Assembly (NCBI RefSeq): GCF_002005105.1
Contig: NZ_MSCV01000002.1
Span: 1 to 64,000 of the forward strand
Origin: Methylocaldum sp. 14B
GTDB lineage: Bacteria; Pseudomonadota; Gammaproteobacteria; Methylococcales; Methylococcaceae
Length of the DNA stretch: 64,000 bases
Reading direction: 5' to 3'
Shown piece after piece: positions 19,201-27,598 of this stretch. Both the position numbers and the translations under genes were made by a program. Numbering within the stretch: position 1 is the stretch's first letter; each line of letters starts with the position of its first letter. A model generated the notes under the pieces. That model searched no databases. It was not told the DNA's origin and saw only the letters and a program-made list of their open reading frames with translations.

Positions 19201-19342
19201 TGACCTGAGTCGGCGAAACGTCCGGAAAGGCATCGATGGGCAGATTGGCCGCGGCGAACCAGCCGGCGCCGGCCAGGAGCAGGGCGCTCAGCAAGGCGAA
19301 CAGGCGCTGGGTCAGCGCGAACTGGATCAAACGTGCGATCAC
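16232..19342 (-). CDS. heavy-metal efflux RND pump (CusA/CzcA family)
   Basis: Inner-membrane proton-driven transporter of the HME-RND family that moves metal ions from periplasm or cytoplasm into the tripartite channel. The 1036-residue length with two sets of large periplasmic loops and twelve membrane helices is typical. Helix 4 carries the proton-relay Asp in AIAIGKLVDPAVVVVEN; the bases around VD (KLVDP) differ from the G/A-x-x-VD-A/G seen in well-studied CzcA and CusA proteins as I remember them, so I do not assign the metal. It is translated from a start overlapping the adaptor stop by 4 bases. Confidence 0.92.
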   Translation of the reverse strand: MIARLIQFALTQRLFALLSALLLAGAGWFAAANLPIDAFPDVSPTQVKIIIKVPGMTPEEVEARVTAPIEVEMLGIPRQTMLRSIAKYALTDITIDFEEGTDIYWARQQVAERLNEVWGNLPGNAEGGIAPMTTPLGEMFMFTVEGDGLSLSERRTLLDWVIRPALRTVPGVADVNALGGMVRSFEVIPDNMRMAARGVSIGELAEALKSNNRNDGAGRLAQGEEALLVRTEGRIVDLDDVRTIVVAERNGTSITVGDVADVRIGALTRYGAVSQNGRSEAVEGLVLSLRGANARQVVEGVEKKLEEIRPALPKEVKVSVFYNRGDLVGKAINTIVRALVEATVLVLILLVLFLGDLRAALTVAFILPMVALFTFLLMNHFGLTANLMSLGGLAIAIGKLVDPAVVVVENITTHLAEQSKTNRVPRLHAIYRAMREVTAPVVSGTIIIGVVFVPLFTLEGLEGKMFKPLAFTNVFAMSGSLIFSLVVIPVVASFLMKRVKHEEPWLARKLSEWYRPVLIWSLAHGRTVLLGAGLLLLSTVGVYFQIGKTFMPTMDEGDIIVQVEKLPSITLEQSVRLDQQIQKAILEHVPEVTRAVSRVGADEIGLDPMGLNETDNFFVLKPPDEWRMDSKEALIDEIRKVLDTIPGIAYGFTQPIQMRVTEMLTGVRGDVAVKLYGPELAVLNAKAEEIAAVMRKIPGASDVFTIRNEGMQYLVVKVDRLAAGRLGLDADSLADTLRAQIEGLKLGIVQEGIRRTPLLLRGSGEPANMSTLQIALPDGRRVPLSVVAKIEPVEGVVAVNRERGQRYTSVRSNVEGRDLVGFVEESKQAVAGQVQLPTGYYIEWGGQFENQQRAAARLAVVIPVSIGLIFLLLFSTFGSVRQAILVLANVPLALIGGVYGVWISGEYLSVSASVGFISLLGIAVLNGVVMVSYFNQLRVLGLPMDEAVVVGAMRRLRPVLMTAGIAAFGLIPLLFATGPGSEIQRPLAVVGVGGLFTSTLLTLVLLPILYRRYGESRVGSNLLSLWEKIRVGEPKQ

Positions 19343-20430
19343 TCTTCTTCTCCCATGCCGAGCCAGGCGGCCTTCAGCGCGGCCACGCCTTGCACGGCCA
19401 CTTCCTCGCCCGCGTCCAAGCCTTCGTGAATGACGACGCTATAGGCTTCCAGACCGGCCACCGCCACTTCGCGCGCGACAAAACCCTCAGGCGTTTGCAC
19501 GAACACGTAGTTTCGGCCTTCGTGGCCGACCAACGCGGCGACGGGCAGGCGGAAAATCAGGTCGGTGCTTTTGTGCATCAGTTGCGCGTTTATGTGCATG
19601 CCCGGCCGCAGATCCTCCGCCGGGCTGTCGACCACGGCCCGTACCAAAGCGCTTTGGCTCTTGGGATCCACGTGCTGACCGACCTCGATGATGCGGGCGG
19701 TGGCCCGAGAATTTTCCAGGCTGATGCGGTCGCCGATTCTCACCTCGTGCAGCCGTTCCTGAGGCATGTCGACCTCCAGCCACAATTCGTCCAGTCTGCC
19801 GACCCGAAACAGCGGCGCGAGTCTATCCACCCGCTGCCCCACCACGGCCATGCGTTCGAGCACGACGCCGTCTATCGGGGAACGCACTTCTATCAGACTG
19901 CTCAGCTGCCGATTAGTCTTAAGGCGCCGAATCTCGCCTTGGCCCAGCCCTGACGCCGCCAGGGTCTGTTCCGCTGCCCGCAGCGCCGCCTGAGCCTTGT
20001 CGAAATCGCTCTTGGTTTCCTGCCAGCGCAACCGGGAAATAATGCCCTCCTTAAGCAGAGTCTCGTCCCGTCTCAGCCGCGCTTGGGCCAAATTGAATTC
20101 GGAGGCGGCATCGAGCAATTCCCGTTGCAGGGCCAGCAAATCGGGACTCTGAATACGGGCGAGCACTTCGCCTTGTTTCACCCTTACGCCCAGGGGTACG
20201 GCGACGTTGCTGATCACTCCCGCTTGCGGGGCGCTGACGACGAATTCGTTCTGCGGCGGCAAGACGACGCGGGCCGGCGCCCGCGCCAGCGGCATGGCTG
20301 CAACCTCTTCCGGCTTCACCGTGCGGATTCCCAAATGTTTCGCTTGTTCCGCCGTAACCTGAACCGCATTCTCGGCCGCGAGTCCCGTCGCGCAAAAGCA
20401 TAAAAGCATGGACAAAAAGACGAGTCTCAT
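19339..20430 (-). CDS. RND periplasmic adaptor (CusB/CzcB type)
   Basis: Membrane-fusion protein linking the RND pump to the outer-membrane channel. The 363-residue protein has a signal peptide (about 1-18, LCFCATGLAA), two lipoyl half-motifs separated by a helical hairpin (about residues 95-175), a barrel domain, and a membrane-proximal domain. No N-terminal or C-terminal metal-binding His/Met extension is seen. It overlaps both neighbours by 4 bases, showing tight coupling. Confidence 0.9.
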   Translation of the reverse strand: MRLVFLSMLLCFCATGLAAENAVQVTAEQAKHLGIRTVKPEEVAAMPLARAPARVVLPPQNEFVVSAPQAGVISNVAVPLGVRVKQGEVLARIQSPDLLALQRELLDAASEFNLAQARLRRDETLLKEGIISRLRWQETKSDFDKAQAALRAAEQTLAASGLGQGEIRRLKTNRQLSSLIEVRSPIDGVVLERMAVVGQRVDRLAPLFRVGRLDELWLEVDMPQERLHEVRIGDRISLENSRATARIIEVGQHVDPKSQSALVRAVVDSPAEDLRPGMHINAQLMHKSTDLIFRLPVAALVGHEGRNYVFVQTPEGFVAREVAVAGLEAYSVVIHEGLDAGEEVAVQGVAALKAAWLGMGEEE

Positions 20431-21677
20431 GGCGTGACTCCGACCACTTGGTTGTAGACCGCGATATCCCGCTGCAACAGGATGGCCCGTTCGGCGGCAT
20501 CGCGAATGGCGGCCTGGGCGGTGGCCTGGATCTTGAGATAATCGATCAGCGAAATCTCCCCGGTCTCGAACGCGAGCCGGCTCATTTTGAGCTGGGACTC
20601 GGCGATTTCCCGCCGCCTTTCGGCGATCGTCAGGGCGGCGCGATCGACCTCGAGATTGTGTATCGCCTCATGCAGCGCCTTCTCCAACTGCCGCAACAAG
20701 ATGTCCCGATCAGTCAGGCGCTGGGTCAGGACGATATTGGCCTCGGCCACGAACGGCGCGTTATAGGCCTCACCGCCGATGGGGATTTGCAGCACGAAGT
20801 TGGTTTCGTTGTTATAGCCTTCTTTTCGGGTGCCCCGTTCGTGCTGGGTACCGACCAGAATCGAAGGCTGGTTGCCCTGCTTGGACCTGCGGGTGAACTC
20901 GACTTCGGCCTGGGCGCGCTCGATCAATGCGTTGGCGACGGCCAGGGCCGGATGGCTCTCGTCGAACGTGCTGCGGGGGCTTTGCTCCTCCTCGAAAAAT
21001 TTCGGCGCACGCTCCAGGCGGGTCAGATTGGAATAGCTCTTGCGGGCATGCATCACCTCCGCTTCGGCCTGAACAACCGCGGTCTTTTTCTCCAGCTCGT
21101 CGCTTTCCGCAAGCAGCAAGTCTGCCCGCGCGAGGTCGCCGACATCGACACGCCGTTGCACCAGGGCGGTCAACTGCCTGGAAACCTCGTAGATACGCTC
21201 GGCAAGCTCATATCGGTTTTCCACCAGCCGAAGGTTCCATAGGGCATCGCGCACCAGGCCCGCCACCTCGTGCCTTATCGCCCGCGCGAGCAAAGCGGTG
21301 CTCTGCGTCGCTTCCTCGGCCACGGCCCTGCTCGCCGCGCGCTGGCCCCACATCCATACCGGAATTTGATAGCCGGTCTGTATTTCCACCGCGCCGCGAT
21401 CGTTAAAGGCACGATCGTCGATCCATTGCAGATAGACCGCAGGGTAACCCGCTATCCAACTGGCACTGCGGCGCTCCAGAGCCTTAGCCTCATTCTCGAA
21501 AGCCGCGATGAGAGCGCTTTGCGGGTATTTTTCGAAAGTGGCCTCGATGACCTGGCCAAGGCTCAGCGATTCGTCGAACACCAGCTCATCGTAATGATCG
21601 ACAAAGCGCTCTTCGGAGGCGACGGGCGCGATCGCGAAAAAACAAGCCGCGCCTGCCACACACACTAAAAGCTTCAT
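20427..21677 (-). CDS. TolC-family outer-membrane channel (CzcC type)
   Basis: Outer-membrane factor of the efflux system. The 416-residue protein begins with a signal peptide ending near SEERF and has two repeated helical hairpins typical of OEP domains (about residues 35-215 and 235-410). It is the first gene of the three that overlap by 4 bases each, so channel, adaptor and pump are made together. Confidence 0.88.
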   Translation of the reverse strand: MKLLVCVAGAACFFAIAPVASEERFVDHYDELVFDESLSLGQVIEATFEKYPQSALIAAFENEAKALERRSASWIAGYPAVYLQWIDDRAFNDRGAVEIQTGYQIPVWMWGQRAASRAVAEEATQSTALLARAIRHEVAGLVRDALWNLRLVENRYELAERIYEVSRQLTALVQRRVDVGDLARADLLLAESDELEKKTAVVQAEAEVMHARKSYSNLTRLERAPKFFEEEQSPRSTFDESHPALAVANALIERAQAEVEFTRRSKQGNQPSILVGTQHERGTRKEGYNNETNFVLQIPIGGEAYNAPFVAEANIVLTQRLTDRDILLRQLEKALHEAIHNLEVDRAALTIAERRREIAESQLKMSRLAFETGEISLIDYLKIQATAQAAIRDAAERAILLQRDIAVYNQVVGVTP

Positions 21678-21868
21678 TGGTATTTTTCTCCCAAAGTCAC
21701 GAGCCGGGACGACGGTGACCGCTGCTCAAGCTGGACGGGAAACGCTCCCGTGCCCATTGCCCGATGTCCACACTGAATTCTTTTCGTTAAAGGCCACCCG
21801 CCCACACAGGGCAGGCCCCCGATAAAGCCGGGAACAGAGAGCGAAAGTCCTTTAAAAGGCGAATTTGG

Positions 21869-22267
21869 TCAAGCGTTTAACGGTGGGGCGCGCGGGGCGG
21901 TATTGCGGTAGAAACACGAATCCGGCGAGGGTGATTCCTCGACAAGAGATGGGGTCGCGATTAGTTGTGATCGCCGAATCGACGCGGCGATGGAGGGAAG
22001 GCAAGGCTGATCATCGGCGATCGGCGAAAACTTGGCTTTGCCGGCCTCGCCCCAGAATCCGGCCTGAACGCTGATAATGACGTCCTGATCGAGCGGCGGC
22101 GCATCGGCTTGAACCGATGTCTCTCCGCTTTTCGATAGGAATTCCAGCCCGGGAACATGCAGAAAGCCGCCCGTTTCGCCCCCGGTGTGCGCATGAACCC
22201 ACGGCGCGATGACTTGCATCAGCGTCAAGAGAACTAGCAGGATCGTACGGGAAGCGAGCGTTGTCAC
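21869..22267 (-). CDS. small exported His-containing protein upstream of efflux operon
   Basis: A 132-residue predicted exported protein with an N-terminal signal peptide ending in VHA, directly followed by HTGGETGG. Short His-bearing periplasmic proteins often precede metal RND operons (CzcI/CnrX-like positions), but I see no sequence match to those. It lies 191 bases upstream of the channel gene on the same strand. A spaced inverted repeat GTACG (22280-22284) / CGTAC (22298-22302) sits just upstream of the start and could be an operator. Function not assigned. Confidence 0.6.
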   Translation of the reverse strand: MTTLASRTILLVLLTLMQVIAPWVHAHTGGETGGFLHVPGLEFLSKSGETSVQADAPPLDQDVIISVQAGFWGEAGKAKFSPIADDQPCLPSIAASIRRSQLIATPSLVEESPSPDSCFYRNTAPRAPPLNA

Positions 22268-23049
22268 AGTTCGACAATAGTACGGATGGTAAAAACTCGT
22301 ACAGTATAGTCCTTATGGAAGGCCGAAAAAATCCAGTGATGCGCCATGGCTGTACAAAAGAATCCCGACACCGATGCGTGGAGCGTGGAGCGTATAGGCT
22401 TTGACACCGGCCGCAGTCACGGATTTCCTCGACAGCTACTCGAAAGGAAATGCCGAGCCCGCATGTCTCTATCGCGACCTTAAAGCCGATACTGTGGTTT
22501 GGAGCTAATGCCGACGCGGTGTTTCGAACATCCGAAGAAGAGATTTGCGCCGCATTCAGCTGAGATTTTGGCTGTATGGCTAATATCCGTCTGCTTGGCT
22601 ATCACGATATTCGGATCGAGGCGGACCCGCTGCTTGCCAGTACCGGTGAACTGTCTAGTCACCGATTTCGTATCGAAGCAGAGGGAAAAATCTCGAATTG
22701 AGTCTCATCGAAATTCTCGCATCCCGTGAATACCAGAATCCTTTCCATCCCGGTCAGGCCTGTTGGGAGCACCGTATAATGCGACTCCTGCCTGATCTAC
22801 GATGCTCCGATCTCGGGTGGTTCTAAGACATTCTCTCAGTCTGGGGCCGATAGACCGGCGACCAACCATATGCCTTGCACATCCAAAGCTTTACGCCTTT
22901 TCCATAGCGTACATATACTTAGCCGGCCCTCATCGAGGGTGTGCAAGGAGGACTCGATGGAAATTCAGGGAATCCGGCGCCGCAAAACCGCGCTATTCAC
23001 ATGCCTTACGACAACATCGAACGATGTTGAACATCATGGAGATTAGAGT
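22268..23049. other. gene-less region between efflux operon and Kazal gene
   Basis: Nearly 0.8 kb with only short frames, none recognisable. The left edge holds the presumed promoter of the efflux operon. The right edge precedes the Kazal lipoprotein. The composition looks like decayed coding DNA, but I could not identify a parent gene. Confidence 0.35.
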
Positions 23050-23502
23050 ATGAAAAGGCTTGTCACACTGCTGGTTTATTTTTCTTTACTTGCTTTGCTT
23101 GCTGGTTGCGATCGCGAGACTCCGCCCAAACCACCCGAAACCGTATGCGGTACTATCCGCGGGTTGTCTTGTCCGGAGGGACAATACTGTGATCTTGGCG
23201 TCGGCCAGTGCAAAGTTGCAGATGCACAAGGGGTCTGCAAAACCAAACCAACCGCTTGCACCAGGGAATTCGATCCCGTCTGCGGTTGCGACGGCAAAAC
23301 TTATGGCAATGCCTGTGAGGCAGCTGCCGCTGGAGTTTCCATCGACCATCAGGGCGAGTGCCCGAAAACTGAACCCGTAGCCTGTGGCGGGATCGCGGGA
23401 ACCAAGTGCCCCGATGATCAAGTCTGTGTCGATGATCCGAGTGACGACTGTGATCCCACCCAGGGCGGCGCAGATTGTCCAGGTATATGTAAAGCCAAAT
23501 AG
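23050..23502 (+). CDS. Kazal-domain lipoprotein
   Basis: A 150-residue predicted lipoprotein: signal peptide with lipobox LAGC (lipidated Cys20), then three cysteine-rich modules. The middle module (about 63-104) is a Kazal-type serine protease inhibitor domain, with DPVCGCDGKTYGNAC as its core. The first (about 33-54, CGTIRGLSCPEG) and last (about 112-147, CGGIAGTKCPDD through DCPGIC) are short cysteine clusters that often accompany bacterial Kazal domains. It is likely anchored in a membrane facing the periplasm or outside. Which protease it blocks, if any, is unknown; a trypsin-like protease gene lies about 4.5 kb away. Confidence 0.85.
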   Translation: MKRLVTLLVYFSLLALLAGCDRETPPKPPETVCGTIRGLSCPEGQYCDLGVGQCKVADAQGVCKTKPTACTREFDPVCGCDGKTYGNACEAAAAGVSIDHQGECPKTEPVACGGIAGTKCPDDQVCVDDPSDDCDPTQGGADCPGICKAK

Positions 23503-23593
23503 AGGAAATGCCGACATTCGGGTGCAATGGCTGCCGGCCATTGCACCGGATGTTGCTTCCGCATGCGCGGAAGCTGGATCAGTAACATGACGC

Positions 23594-24553
23594 TCAGAGC
23601 AAACGGTTCACGGGTGACGGTCGGTCCTGCCGCGTCAGGCCTAGACGCCGGGCGATATCCAGCACTTCTCTGTATTCCGTCGCGGCAATGCGGCGGGATA
23701 GCTCCGGCAGGTCGCTGGCCCGATAGCCGGGATAGTACTGTCCCATCAGATTGACATAAGTCTCCGTGGAAATCTCGCGGGCGATAAATTTCAGAACCTT
23801 TTCCGTTCCGGCCAAGCCGGCCGGCAGAATCAGGTGTCGAACCAACAACCCCCTGTAAGCCAAGCCATTCTCGGCCAACCGAAGGTTGCCCACCTGTCGG
23901 TACATTTCCTTGACCGCCGCCCGGTTGACCTCCCAATAATTCCGCACATGCGAATATCGGTGGGCGATGACGGAATCGCCGTATTTCATGTCCGGCATAT
24001 AGATGTCGATGATGCCGTCCAGCAGAGCGAGAGCTTCGGGACTGTCGTAGCCGGCGGTGTTGTAGACCAGGCGCAGCGTGAGTCCCCGCCGGGCGGCAAT
24101 CAGCGTCGCTTCGAGAATCTGCGCCACCACATGGCTGGGGGTGACAAAATTGATGTTGTGGCAGCCTCGGGCCTGCAAGTCCAGCATCATTGCCGCCAGT
24201 TCGTCCGGCTCCACTTCGCGGCCCTCGCCTTTTTGGCTGATTTCCCAGTTCTGGCAGAATTCGCAGCGCAAATTGCACCAACTGAAGAAAATCGTTCCCG
24301 AGCCGTTCCAGCCGCGCAGGACGTCTTCTTCCCCGTAATGAGGACCGTAGCTGTAGACGACGGCACGCTCTCCGGTCCGGCACACCGCGCCTTGGGTCGT
24401 ACGCAGCCGATCTACCCGGCAATAGCGCGCGCAGAGATCGCAGGATTTAAGATGCTGACGGGCGATGCGGACCCGTTGCTCCAATTCGCCGCTTTCGAGC
24501 AGTGTGAGATAACCGGCTTGAAAGCCTTCCGGGAGGTTTTCCGCTGGATTCAT
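23594..24553 (-). CDS. radical SAM protein, PflA-like
   Basis: A 319-residue radical SAM enzyme resembling pyruvate formate-lyase activating enzymes. The cluster motif is CNLRCEFC with C93, C97 and C100. An N-terminal cluster of four cysteines (C38, C41, C45, C58) suggests a second metal site. No glycyl-radical enzyme or Memo/AMMECR1-type partner is encoded nearby, so the substrate is open. It is on the opposite strand to the Kazal gene and converges with it. Confidence 0.85.
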   Translation of the reverse strand: MNPAENLPEGFQAGYLTLLESGELEQRVRIARQHLKSCDLCARYCRVDRLRTTQGAVCRTGERAVVYSYGPHYGEEDVLRGWNGSGTIFFSWCNLRCEFCQNWEISQKGEGREVEPDELAAMMLDLQARGCHNINFVTPSHVVAQILEATLIAARRGLTLRLVYNTAGYDSPEALALLDGIIDIYMPDMKYGDSVIAHRYSHVRNYWEVNRAAVKEMYRQVGNLRLAENGLAYRGLLVRHLILPAGLAGTEKVLKFIAREISTETYVNLMGQYYPGYRASDLPELSRRIAATEYREVLDIARRLGLTRQDRPSPVNRLL

Positions 24554-24722
24554 GGCTATGCGACTTAAAAATAATCTTCAGGGCTTCTCGATCACAAAAT
24601 CGATCAGCAGATAACACCATTGGCCATTGACAGGCATCCGGCTGTTTCGTATCACGAAGCGGGAAAAAATTTGCTGGCTAAAGCGTTTTTCACCGTAGTT
24701 TAGCGGTAAGAATCGGGAAATT

Positions 24723-24778
24723 CGTAGGTCGGCAATCCTTTGCCGACACATTGGGTCGGCGAGGGATTGCCGACCTAC
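24723..24778. repeat. inverted pair of REP-like repeats
   Basis: Two copies of an about 25-base repeat with core GGCAATCC/GGATTGCC face each other at 24723-24747 and 24755-24778, beginning CGTAGGTCGGC and ending GCCGACCTAC. Each copy is itself partly palindromic (GTCGGCAA/TTGCCGAC). Further copies occur at 33183-33207 and 37749-37773. Confidence 0.75.
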
Positions 24779-24832
24779 CGCACCTTCGGGGCGCTACGCC
24801 ATACCAGAAAATGCTCAAATAGCAGACTTTTC

Positions 24833-25375
24833 TCAGTCCAACCCCAGAAACGGATAAGTCCGCAATTGCTCGCGCGTCCACAGCGAAAGCCCGCCTCGCT
24901 GTCCGACCGTTTCGACGGCTAGTATGGCATCGGGATCTTGGAAGTCGATCGAGGCCGGCATTCCGGCTTCATCCAGCTTGGTCAGCAGGAATTCGTCGAG
25001 AAAACGCTCCTCGTTCTGGCTGGACAGGCGCCCGGCGAATCCGCGGCGGTGCATGCGCACATGGAATCGAGCGCCAGCTAGATCTCGCAGCCAACGGGCG
25101 GTGGCCTCGCGCGCTTTTGCCTCGAACTCCGGCGGGGTCTGAAAACCGAACAGAGCCGTGAGGGGAATCGCGCGGGAAATGCACTGCGTGAAGATTTCGG
25201 GGTCTCTGTCGGACCACTCCTTTAAGGTCCTGAGAAATCCTGCCGTATCGTCGACCTTCATCACCAGCACATTGAAATAATCGGTTTTGTGGACAGGACC
25301 GAGCGTTTCGAGCAGATCGCGGGCACGCCTGAACCCATGCTCGAACACCGAAACGACGACATTCCAGTCGTGCAT
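24833..25375 (-). CDS. stand-alone THUMP-domain protein
   Basis: A 180-residue protein resembling a single THUMP domain, an RNA-binding fold used by tRNA- and rRNA-modifying enzymes to hold the acceptor end. The segments ARFHVRMHRRGFAGR and IDFQDPDAILAVETVGQRGG match the family pattern. No catalytic domain is attached, so it may act with a separate enzyme. The start at 25375 has GGGGAGG upstream. It is divergent from the PIN-like gene. Confidence 0.7.
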   Translation of the reverse strand: MHDWNVVVSVFEHGFRRARDLLETLGPVHKTDYFNVLVMKVDDTAGFLRTLKEWSDRDPEIFTQCISRAIPLTALFGFQTPPEFEAKAREATARWLRDLAGARFHVRMHRRGFAGRLSSQNEERFLDEFLLTKLDEAGMPASIDFQDPDAILAVETVGQRGGLSLWTREQLRTYPFLGLD

Positions 25376-25573
25376 ACCGCCTCCCCAAGTATGTGGCTTG
25401 GATTTCGAATATCCTGCCTATGCAGCGCAACTCGGCAGCGCTTATTGCTCAGGGTCGATTTATTCCGGAAAAGTTCCCGCAGGCACGGAGCCGAACCGAC
25501 GTTCCGGCGTTTTCATCTACGCTTTAGTCATGGAGCTTGCCGGCACCCCATAACGAGACGCGGGAAGGCCGAC

Positions 25574-26206
25574 ATGAAGCCATCTGGAAATTCGGGGGGA
25601 AGCCGCCACGTGAAGACGAATTACGTACTCATAGACTACGAGAATGTGCAACCGGAGGCGATCTCCGTTCTCGACAAGGAGCATTTCAAGGTTATCGTGT
25701 TCGTCGGAGCCAATCAGTCGAAGCTTGCGTTCGAGATCGCTGCCACGCTCCAGCGCATGGGAGATCGAGCGGAGTACGTCAAGATCGCCAGCAACGGCTC
25801 GAATGCGCTGGATTTCCACATTGCTTATTACATCGGCCGGCTTGCGGTGTCCGAGCCAGACGCGTATTTTCACATCGTCTCTAAGGACACAGGCTTCGAT
25901 CCGCTGATTCAGCATCTCAAGAGCAAGAAGATCTTGGTGTGCCGATCGCGGGACGTCACCGACATACCGATCATAAAGGCAGTCAATCCGATGCCCGCGA
26001 CCGAGAAACTCGACCTCATCATCAGCGATCTTAAGCGGCGCGGTGCTTCAAAGCCGAGAACCGCCCAGACATTATCGAGTACGATCAACTCCCTTTTTCA
26101 GAAGCAACTCTCTGAACAAGAACTGGCGTCCCTGCTCCAGGAGTTGCAAAAGCAAGGCCTGGTCACGGTCAACAACACCAGGATTTCTTATGCGCTTCCG
26201 GCCTAG
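25574..26206 (+). CDS. PIN-like (NYN-type) domain protein
   Basis: A 210-residue protein whose first two thirds look like a PIN-fold ribonuclease domain: YVLIDYENVQ with Asp21 at the start, ALDFHIAYYIG in the middle and VSKDTGFDPLI later, all acidic positions expected of the metal site. The last 55 residues are a helical tail. The ATG at 25574 follows GGAAGG; an upstream in-frame extension to 25289 is antisense to the THUMP gene and unlikely to be translated. RNA cleavage is inferred from the fold only. Confidence 0.75.
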   Translation: MKPSGNSGGSRHVKTNYVLIDYENVQPEAISVLDKEHFKVIVFVGANQSKLAFEIAATLQRMGDRAEYVKIASNGSNALDFHIAYYIGRLAVSEPDAYFHIVSKDTGFDPLIQHLKSKKILVCRSRDVTDIPIIKAVNPMPATEKLDLIISDLKRRGASKPRTAQTLSSTINSLFQKQLSEQELASLLQELQKQGLVTVNNTRISYALPA

Positions 26207-26278
26207 AACGGTTCATTGGCGTGGACCGATTAGGAAACGGCGCGTTTTGCCGTCCATTGCACATCAACGAACAAGGCC

Positions 26279-26944
26279 ATGTACGTTCCACCACATTTCG
26301 AAGAATCGCGAGTCGAGGTCCTGCACGAACTGATTCGCACTCATCCGCTCGCCACGCTTGTCACATTGTCGTCCGGCGGAATCGACGCGAATCACATTCC
26401 TTTACATCTCTCCGAAGAGCAGAGCCGATTCGGCACCTTACGCGGCCATGTCGCGCGCTCGAACCCGATATGGCGCGACTTGGTTTCGGATGTCGAGACG
26501 TTGGCGATATTCCACGGCCCCGACAGCTACGTCACCCCATCCTGGTATGCCACGAAACGGGAGCATGGCAAGGTGGTTCCGACCTGGAACTACGTGGCCG
26601 TGCATGCCTACGGTCCGCTTCGCATTATCGATGACCCGGTCTGGCTGCGGAGCCAGCTCGAAGCGCTCACCGACCGGCATGAAGCCTCGTTCAGCGAACC
26701 GTGGTCCGTATCGGACGCTCCTCGCGAATTCACCGACCGTCTGATCGAAGCGATCGTCGGCGTCGAGATCGTCATCACCAGACTCGTGGGAAAATGGAAG
26801 GTAAGCCAGAATCAGCCTGAGCCTAATCGAGCGGGCGTGATCCGGGGACTCAGGGAATATGGAAACCATGATGCCCAGGAGATGGCTGCCTTGGTCGAGG
26901 AGTTCGACAAACACTCGTCTGCCGCCAAAATGGAAGACACGTAG
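26279..26944 (+). CDS. PaiB-like FMN-binding protein
   Basis: A 221-residue member of the PaiB family, described as FMN-binding negative transcriptional regulators with a split-barrel fold like pyridoxamine phosphate oxidases. Typical features are MYVPPHFEE at the start, HIPLHL, and the conserved TWNYVAVHAYG and GKWKVSQNQ segments. No paiA-like acetyltransferase lies next to it. A phosphatase-like gene follows after 9 bases. Confidence 0.88.
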   Translation: MYVPPHFEESRVEVLHELIRTHPLATLVTLSSGGIDANHIPLHLSEEQSRFGTLRGHVARSNPIWRDLVSDVETLAIFHGPDSYVTPSWYATKREHGKVVPTWNYVAVHAYGPLRIIDDPVWLRSQLEALTDRHEASFSEPWSVSDAPREFTDRLIEAIVGVEIVITRLVGKWKVSQNQPEPNRAGVIRGLREYGNHDAQEMAALVEEFDKHSSAAKMEDT

Positions 26945-26953
26945 GTATCATCA

Positions 26954-27463
26954 ATGGCAATCGATGAGATCAAAAACTATGTCGCTCTTTCCGACGAACT
27001 GGCAACCGGGGGTCAGCCGACGGAAGAGCAACTTCGGCTGCTGGCGCAGGCAGGCTTCGAGACCGTCATCAATCTCGGGTTGCTGGACCCGCGCTACTGC
27101 CTGGCGGACGAGGCCGGTCTCGTCCGATCACTGGGCATGACGTATCACCACATTCCGGTCGATTTTCAGGTGCCCGAGTGGAAAGACTTCCGGCAGTTCC
27201 TCGAGCTTATGGACAAATCGGAAGGCCGGAAAGTGTTTGTCCATTGCGCCCGCAACTATCGGGTCTCCTGCTTCATCGCGCTGTATGGCCAAGCGCGGCT
27301 GGGCTGGTCTCGGGATCAGGCCCGGGCGCATATCGGACGCGTATGGGAACCGAACGAAATTTGGGCGAGGTTCCTCGATGCCTCTCGCCCGGCAGCTGAT
27401 AGTTTGGTGCCGACCAATAATCGGGAGAATACGGCGGACGAAAATAGACCTCGGAAAGATTGA
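26954..27463 (+). CDS. protein tyrosine phosphatase-like protein
   Basis: A 169-residue protein of the dual-specificity phosphatase-like fold. The loop reads VFVHCARNYRVS, in which Cys is followed by four residues and then Arg, one short of the classical Cx5R spacing. Related bacterial proteins with HCAxNxRVS are, as far as I recall, annotated in the same family, so this is a subgroup trait more than a mutation. Whether it hydrolyses phosphate is uncertain. It follows the PaiB-like gene closely and probably shares its transcript. Confidence 0.75.
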   Translation: MAIDEIKNYVALSDELATGGQPTEEQLRLLAQAGFETVINLGLLDPRYCLADEAGLVRSLGMTYHHIPVDFQVPEWKDFRQFLELMDKSEGRKVFVHCARNYRVSCFIALYGQARLGWSRDQARAHIGRVWEPNEIWARFLDASRPAADSLVPTNNRENTADENRPRKD

Positions 27464-27598
27464 CGAAGCGGCACCTACTTTGCTCTATCGAAGCCCGACC
27501 CCTACGCACGCGTGCGCCTCGCCCCACCGCTCCTTGGCATTCTTTGCGATGCGACTCACGCGGTGCAGTCAAGGTCCCGGAAGATGGCGTTCGCAGCG

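Noticed and set aside
17579-19429. 616-codon plus-strand frame rich in His, Asp, Gln and Glu
   Set aside because: Mirror of the RND pump gene; the His/Gln-rich composition is the complement of its codons and no domain is visible.
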